Assembly (NCBI GenBank): GCA_934230115.1
Contig: CAKQEI010000079.1
Span: 1 to 9,646 of the forward strand
From: an uncultured Prevotella sp.
Lineage (GTDB): Bacteria; Bacteroidota; Bacteroidia; Bacteroidales; Bacteroidaceae
Direction of reading: 5' to 3'
DNA length: 9,646 bases
Position 1 is the first letter of the stretch; each line of letters opens with the position of its first letter. The position numbers and the translations under genes are program-made. The notes beneath the pieces are model-generated. The model was not told the DNA's origin. It was given only the letters and a program-made list of their open reading frames with translations, and made no database searches. Positions 6,764 through 9,646 of this stretch are shown piece after piece.

Positions 6764-6810
6764 AGAATTAAGAACTATGACTGACAGTGGCAATCATAAT
6801 CCTTAATTCT
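6764..6810. repeat. Imperfect palindrome between ftsH and cdsA
   Basis: The arms 6764-6783 and 6791-6810 can form a continuous 20-bp stem with a 7-nt loop. Read as minus-strand RNA the outer 9 pairs are perfect and the inner 11 contain a few G-U wobbles. No T-run follows on either strand, so it is not a standard terminator. It begins 10 bases past the ftsH stop. Its AT-rich outer arms (AGAATTAAG and its complement) resemble small interspersed palindromic elements, and it could also act as an mRNA-stabilising or processing hairpin. Copy number cannot be judged from one window. Confidence 0.6.
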
Positions 6811-6819
6811 CAACTTTAA

Positions 6820-8835
6820 TTATTCATTTTCCTTGTTTTTTGCCGCCTCATGCTCGGCCTGTGCCTTCTTCACTTCTTCAGGCATGTCCTCAAGCTTAGG
6901 CGTGTTGTCTTCGATTATCTCCTCCGAACGGCTCACCCAAGGACGCTTGCCAAAGATGCGCTCCACATCCTCGGCGAATATCACCTCACGAGTCATCAGA
7001 AGCTCGGCGAGCTGGTTGTGGCCTTCGCTGTGCTCCTTGAGTATCTGCTTGGCGCGGGCATACTCGTCGTTGATCATCTTGAGCACCTCGTCGTCCATAA
7101 TCTTGGCTGTAGTCTCGGAGTAAGGACGCTGGAACTGATACTCCTGGTTGTTATAATAACAGATGTTTGGCAAACGCTCACTCATTCCGGCATAGGCAAT
7201 CATGCCGTAAGCCGACTTGGTAGCGCGCTCAAGGTCGTTCATAGCTCCAGTGGAAATATGGCCGGTGAAGAGCTCCTCGGCAGCACGTCCGCCAAGCAAC
7301 GAGCACATCTCGTCGAGCATCTGCTCCTTGGTGGTAATCTGTCGCTCCTCTGGCAAATACCATGCGGCACCCAAAGCACGTCCACGCGGCACAATGCTAA
7401 CCTTGACAAGTGGATTGGCATGTTCGCAGAACCAAGATACGGTGGCGTGGCCTGCCTCATGCAATGCAATGGTGCGCTTCTCCTCATTGGTCATCACCTT
7501 GGTCTTCTTCTCCAGACCACCAATTATACGGTCGACAGCGTCGAGGAAGTCTTGCTTGTCAACAGTCTTCTTGTTGTGGCGTGCTGCAATAAGCGCTGCC
7601 TCGTTGCAGACATTCGCAATGTCGGCACCCGAGAATCCTGGTGTCTGGCGCGAGAGGAAGTCGATGTCGACACTCTCGTCTATCTTCACCTTACGCAGAT
7701 GCACCATGAATATCTCTTTGCGCTCTGTAAGGTCGGGCAAGTCGACACTTATCTGACGGTCGAAACGTCCGGCACGAAGCAAAGCTTTGTCGAGCATGTC
7801 GGCGCGGTTGGTGGCTGCAAGTATTATCACACCACTGTTGGTGCCAAAACCGTCCATCTCTGTAAGCAGGGCGTTAAGCGTGTTCTCGCGCTCGTCATTG
7901 CCGCCCATAGCCGGGTTCTTGCTGCGTGCACGTCCCACGGCATCAATCTCGTCGATGAAGATGATACATGGAGCCTTCTCCTTAGCCTGACGGAAAAGGT
8001 CGCGCACACGGCTTGCACCTACACCCACAAACATCTCAACAAAGTCGGAACCACTCATTGAGAAGAACGGCACTCCTGCCTCGCCTGCCACGGCTTTGGC
8101 AAGAAGAGTCTTACCAGTTCCCGGAGGTCCTACGAGCAATGCGCCCTTTGGTATCTTGCCACCAAGGTCGGTGTATTTCTGAGGCTCCTTGAGGAAGTCG
8201 ACAATCTCCTGCACCTCCTGCTTGGCTCCTGCCTGTCCGGCCACATCCTTAAAGGTGATGCCGAGGTCATTGCCCTTCTCATACATCTGAGCCTTCGACT
8301 TGCCCACACTGAACACTCCGCCTCCTCCGGCTCCACCATTCATGCGGCGCATCATGAACACCCAAATGAACACGAAGAACAAGATGGGTCCGAAGGTGAA
8401 GAACAGCGACGTGAGTCCAAAGCTTGAGTCCTTCTCGTAGCTGTAGTCCATTATCTTGTTGCTTTGCTGAGCCGTAGACAGATACTGGTCGAGCGCGTCG
8501 GCAGAGCCGTAGGTCACGCTAACGAATGGATTCTGACCCACCTGCTGCGCTGTCTTGCCAAACACATCGCGTATCTTTTCTGGCTTGACATACATGCGGA
8601 GTGTGCCTTTATCCTTGTTCACAACCACGCTCTTGGCGTAGCCTTTGTCAACATAAACCTTAAACTTTGTGTAGGTGGCGTTCTGAGTTGCAGAGGGTCC
8701 ACCAAAAAGCATGTCGCCTCCATCGGAGAAGATGAGCACAGCCAGCAGCACGATAGCTATAGTGTATAACCAGTTCATATTGAACTTTGGCATCTTCGGC
8801 TGATTGTCTCCGATAGGATTTTTTCTGTTGTCCAT
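6820..8835 (-). CDS. ftsH: ATP-dependent zinc metalloprotease FtsH
   Basis: FtsH is a membrane-anchored hexameric AAA+ protease that extracts and degrades misassembled membrane proteins and some soluble regulators. In order, the 671 residues show a short cytoplasmic N-terminus, membrane segment 1 (about 22-37), a periplasmic domain (about 38-140), membrane segment 2 (about 142-162) and a glycine-rich linker (167-173). The AAA+ module has Walker A GPPGTGKT (236-243), pore loop MFVGVG (268-273), Walker B IIFIDEID (291-298), ATNR (341-344) and arginine fingers in RAGRFDR (354-360). The M41 peptidase domain has the zinc motif HEAGH (459-463) and a probable third ligand Asp534 in MNDLERAT. An acidic, lysine-rich tail (about 635-671) ends the protein. 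All catalytic residues are present. It starts 13 bp after rsfS, so the two are cotranscribed and possibly translationally coupled. Confidence 0.98.
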   Translation of the reverse strand: MDNRKNPIGDNQPKMPKFNMNWLYTIAIVLLAVLIFSDGGDMLFGGPSATQNATYTKFKVYVDKGYAKSVVVNKDKGTLRMYVKPEKIRDVFGKTAQQVGQNPFVSVTYGSADALDQYLSTAQQSNKIMDYSYEKDSSFGLTSLFFTFGPILFFVFIWVFMMRRMNGGAGGGGVFSVGKSKAQMYEKGNDLGITFKDVAGQAGAKQEVQEIVDFLKEPQKYTDLGGKIPKGALLVGPPGTGKTLLAKAVAGEAGVPFFSMSGSDFVEMFVGVGASRVRDLFRQAKEKAPCIIFIDEIDAVGRARSKNPAMGGNDERENTLNALLTEMDGFGTNSGVIILAATNRADMLDKALLRAGRFDRQISVDLPDLTERKEIFMVHLRKVKIDESVDIDFLSRQTPGFSGADIANVCNEAALIAARHNKKTVDKQDFLDAVDRIIGGLEKKTKVMTNEEKRTIALHEAGHATVSWFCEHANPLVKVSIVPRGRALGAAWYLPEERQITTKEQMLDEMCSLLGGRAAEELFTGHISTGAMNDLERATKSAYGMIAYAGMSERLPNICYYNNQEYQFQRPYSETTAKIMDDEVLKMINDEYARAKQILKEHSEGHNQLAELLMTREVIFAEDVERIFGKRPWVSRSEEIIEDNTPKLEDMPEEVKKAQAEHEAAKNKENE

Positions 8836-8848
8836 AATTTACTAATTG

Positions 8849-9208
8849 CTAATCAATGTTGGGAACCTCGGTGATGGCAGCGTCCTGCCACAGATTTTCG
8901 AGATTGTAGAAGTCGCGTGCCTCTGGTATGAACACATGCACAAGCACGTCGCCATAGTCCATAGCCACCCAGTAAGCCTGTGGCAATCCCTGCACATGGA
9001 TAGGCTTCTCGCCTGCCTCAATGCGAGCAGTCTCGCTCACTGAGTCGGCAATAGCCTCAACCTGCGAGGGCGAGTTGCCCTGGCATATAACGAAATAGTT
9101 GGCAATAGAACCGTCCAATGCGCGGAGGTCGGCAATTGTTATGTCCTGTCCTTTTTTCTCTTGAATTCCTTTTACGATAGCGTCAACCAACTTGTTTTTA
9201 GTTTCCAT
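8849..9208 (-). CDS. rsfS: Ribosome silencing factor RsfS (YbeB/Iojap family)
   Basis: RsfS binds ribosomal protein L14 on the 50S subunit and blocks joining with 30S, lowering translation during starvation. The 119 residues match the family. DITIADLR (22-29), NYFVICQGNSPSQVEAIAD (37-55), YWVAMDYGDVLVHVF (79-93) and the C-terminal RDFYNLENLW (98-107) are all conserved Iojap-family blocks. The protein is small, cytoplasmic and has no membrane segment. It is the first gene of the unit with ftsH 13 bp downstream. The upstream -7 element at 9395-9402 implies a long 5' leader of about 180 nt. The start at METKNKL is supported by homologous N-terminal length and by a stop codon in the same region upstream. 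Confidence 0.95.
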   Translation of the reverse strand: METKNKLVDAIVKGIQEKKGQDITIADLRALDGSIANYFVICQGNSPSQVEAIADSVSETARIEAGEKPIHVQGLPQAYWVAMDYGDVLVHVFIPEARDFYNLENLWQDAAITEVPNID

Positions 9209-9394
9209 TCAATTTTCTACTTGATTATCTTGTTTATAAATACTTGTTTCATTCTGCAATGAATTTGTGCGCGTCGCCAGCAGCACGTGACTCACACCCG
9301 TCTTTATCCTCAACATGCCTTTTCTACATGTATATATATAATAAGGTGTAGCACAGTGTGAGCTTGTACGCATAGGGGCATTTTTAACGCAGTA

Positions 9395-9402
9395 CAAAGT
9401 TA
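9395..9402 (-). promoter_or_regulatory. Probable promoter of the rsfS-ftsH-cdsA unit, -7 element
   Basis: Read on the minus strand, 9402-9395 is TAACTTTG, matching TAnnTTTG and the core found before yfhO; the flanks (CTG before the box) also agree. The -33 position has only a TTCG-like match. Transcription would start near 9388, leaving an untranslated leader of about 180 nt before rsfS. That leader can form a 7-bp stem joining 9291-9297 with 9356-9362, but I recognise no riboswitch in it. Confidence 0.55.
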
Positions 9403-9505
9403 CAGTGAATAATCCGAATATCGAATAAAATCACTAAAAAACGCCTGTTTATTGCATTTTTTTAGCTAAAATATGAAGTTTCCGCAAAAAAAACACGCAA
9501 AAACA

Positions 9506-9535
9506 TTGTCAGTTCAAAATTTATTAGTACCTTTG
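9506..9535 (+). promoter_or_regulatory. Promoter of tRNA-Gln
   Basis: TTG at 9506-9508 and TACCTTTG at 9528-9535 are separated by 19 bp and fit the Bacteroidetes -33/-7 consensus. Transcription would begin near 9542, about 30 bases before the mature tRNA. A 6-bp inverted repeat (9539-9544 with 9557-9562) lies in or around the short 5' leader. Confidence 0.7.
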
Positions 9536-9571
9536 CACTCGCAATAAGGGAACGAGTTGCGACAATAATAT

Positions 9572-9642
9572 TGGGATATGGTGTAATGGTAACACTACAG
9601 ATTCTGGTCCTGTCATTCTTGGTTCGAGTCCGAGTATCCCAA
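9572..9642 (+). tRNA. tRNA-Gln, anticodon CUG
   Basis: A complete cloverleaf can be drawn. The acceptor stem pairs 9572-9578 with 9635-9641 (7 of 7). The D stem is 9581-9584 with 9592-9595. The anticodon stem is 9597-9601 with 9609-9613, with an A-C mismatch at the loop-closing pair. The anticodon loop 9602-9608 has CTG at 9604-9606. The variable loop is 4 nt, and the T stem 9618-9622 with 9630-9634 carries the loop TTCGAGT. The U1-A72 first pair fits glutamine identity, and the body resembles other Bacteroidetes tRNA-Gln genes as I recall them. The discriminator base is A and CCA is not encoded. This isoacceptor reads CAG codons; a separate UUG tRNA would be expected elsewhere. Confidence 0.93.
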
Positions 9643-9646
9643 CTTT

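Noticed and set aside
6850..8061. 403-codon plus-strand frame antisense to ftsH
   Set aside because: It lies wholly opposite the strongly conserved ftsH coding sequence, and the length follows from ftsH codon bias. No promoter or recognisable domain supports it.
9209..9397. 62-codon minus-strand frame directly before rsfS
   Set aside because: It begins with TTG inside the predicted -7 element, shows no family motif and has a random composition. It is more likely untranslated leader.
9539..9562. Inverted repeat before the tRNA as a terminator or attenuator
   Set aside because: The stem is only 6 bp with a 12-nt loop, has no T-run and straddles the predicted transcription start.

Overview
The window reads as chromosomal DNA from a member of the Bacteroidales, most likely a Prevotella-like organism. 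Supporting this are several copies of the Bacteroidetes promoter -7 element (TAnnTTTG), A-rich sequence rather than Shine-Dalgarno sites before the start codons, a type B ribosomal protein L31, a GSCFA-family protein, and the gene order rsfS-ftsH-cdsA. The genus is an inference from gene content and sequence style. I see no phage, IS, CRISPR or defence genes; this is a mostly housekeeping stretch.

Layout. Bases 1-201 hold the 3' part of rpmE2 (plus strand), closed by a strong hairpin terminator. Converging on it from the right are two minus-strand genes, a GSCFA-domain protein (336-1181) and a large YfhO-family membrane protein (1293-3848), separated by a minus-strand terminator. Bases 3849-4407 contain no convincing protein gene. 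They hold a minus-strand promoter element for yfhO and, facing the other way, a near-ideal Bacteroidetes promoter followed by about 250 nt of AT-rich, hairpin-forming sequence that ends in a textbook terminator. This looks like an independent small RNA gene or, less likely, a terminated leader. Directly after it come mtnN and luxS (plus strand), which form a two-gene unit closed by another terminator.

After an AT-rich gap come cdsA, ftsH and rsfS on the minus strand, transcribed in the order rsfS-ftsH-cdsA. rsfS and ftsH are 13 bp apart. ftsH and cdsA are 112 bp apart, and that gap holds a long imperfect palindrome. A minus-strand -7 element about 190 bp before rsfS probably starts this unit. 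Diverging from it at the right end is a promoter and a complete tRNA-Gln(CUG) gene.

How the genes work together. MtnN cleaves S-adenosylhomocysteine to S-ribosylhomocysteine, and LuxS converts that to homocysteine plus the AI-2 precursor DPD, so the pair forms a complete SAH recycling route. RsfS (ribosome silencing), FtsH (membrane protein quality control) and CdsA (CDP-diacylglycerol synthesis) connect translation control with membrane maintenance. The strongest candidate for something undescribed is the RNA gene at about 4101-4357.
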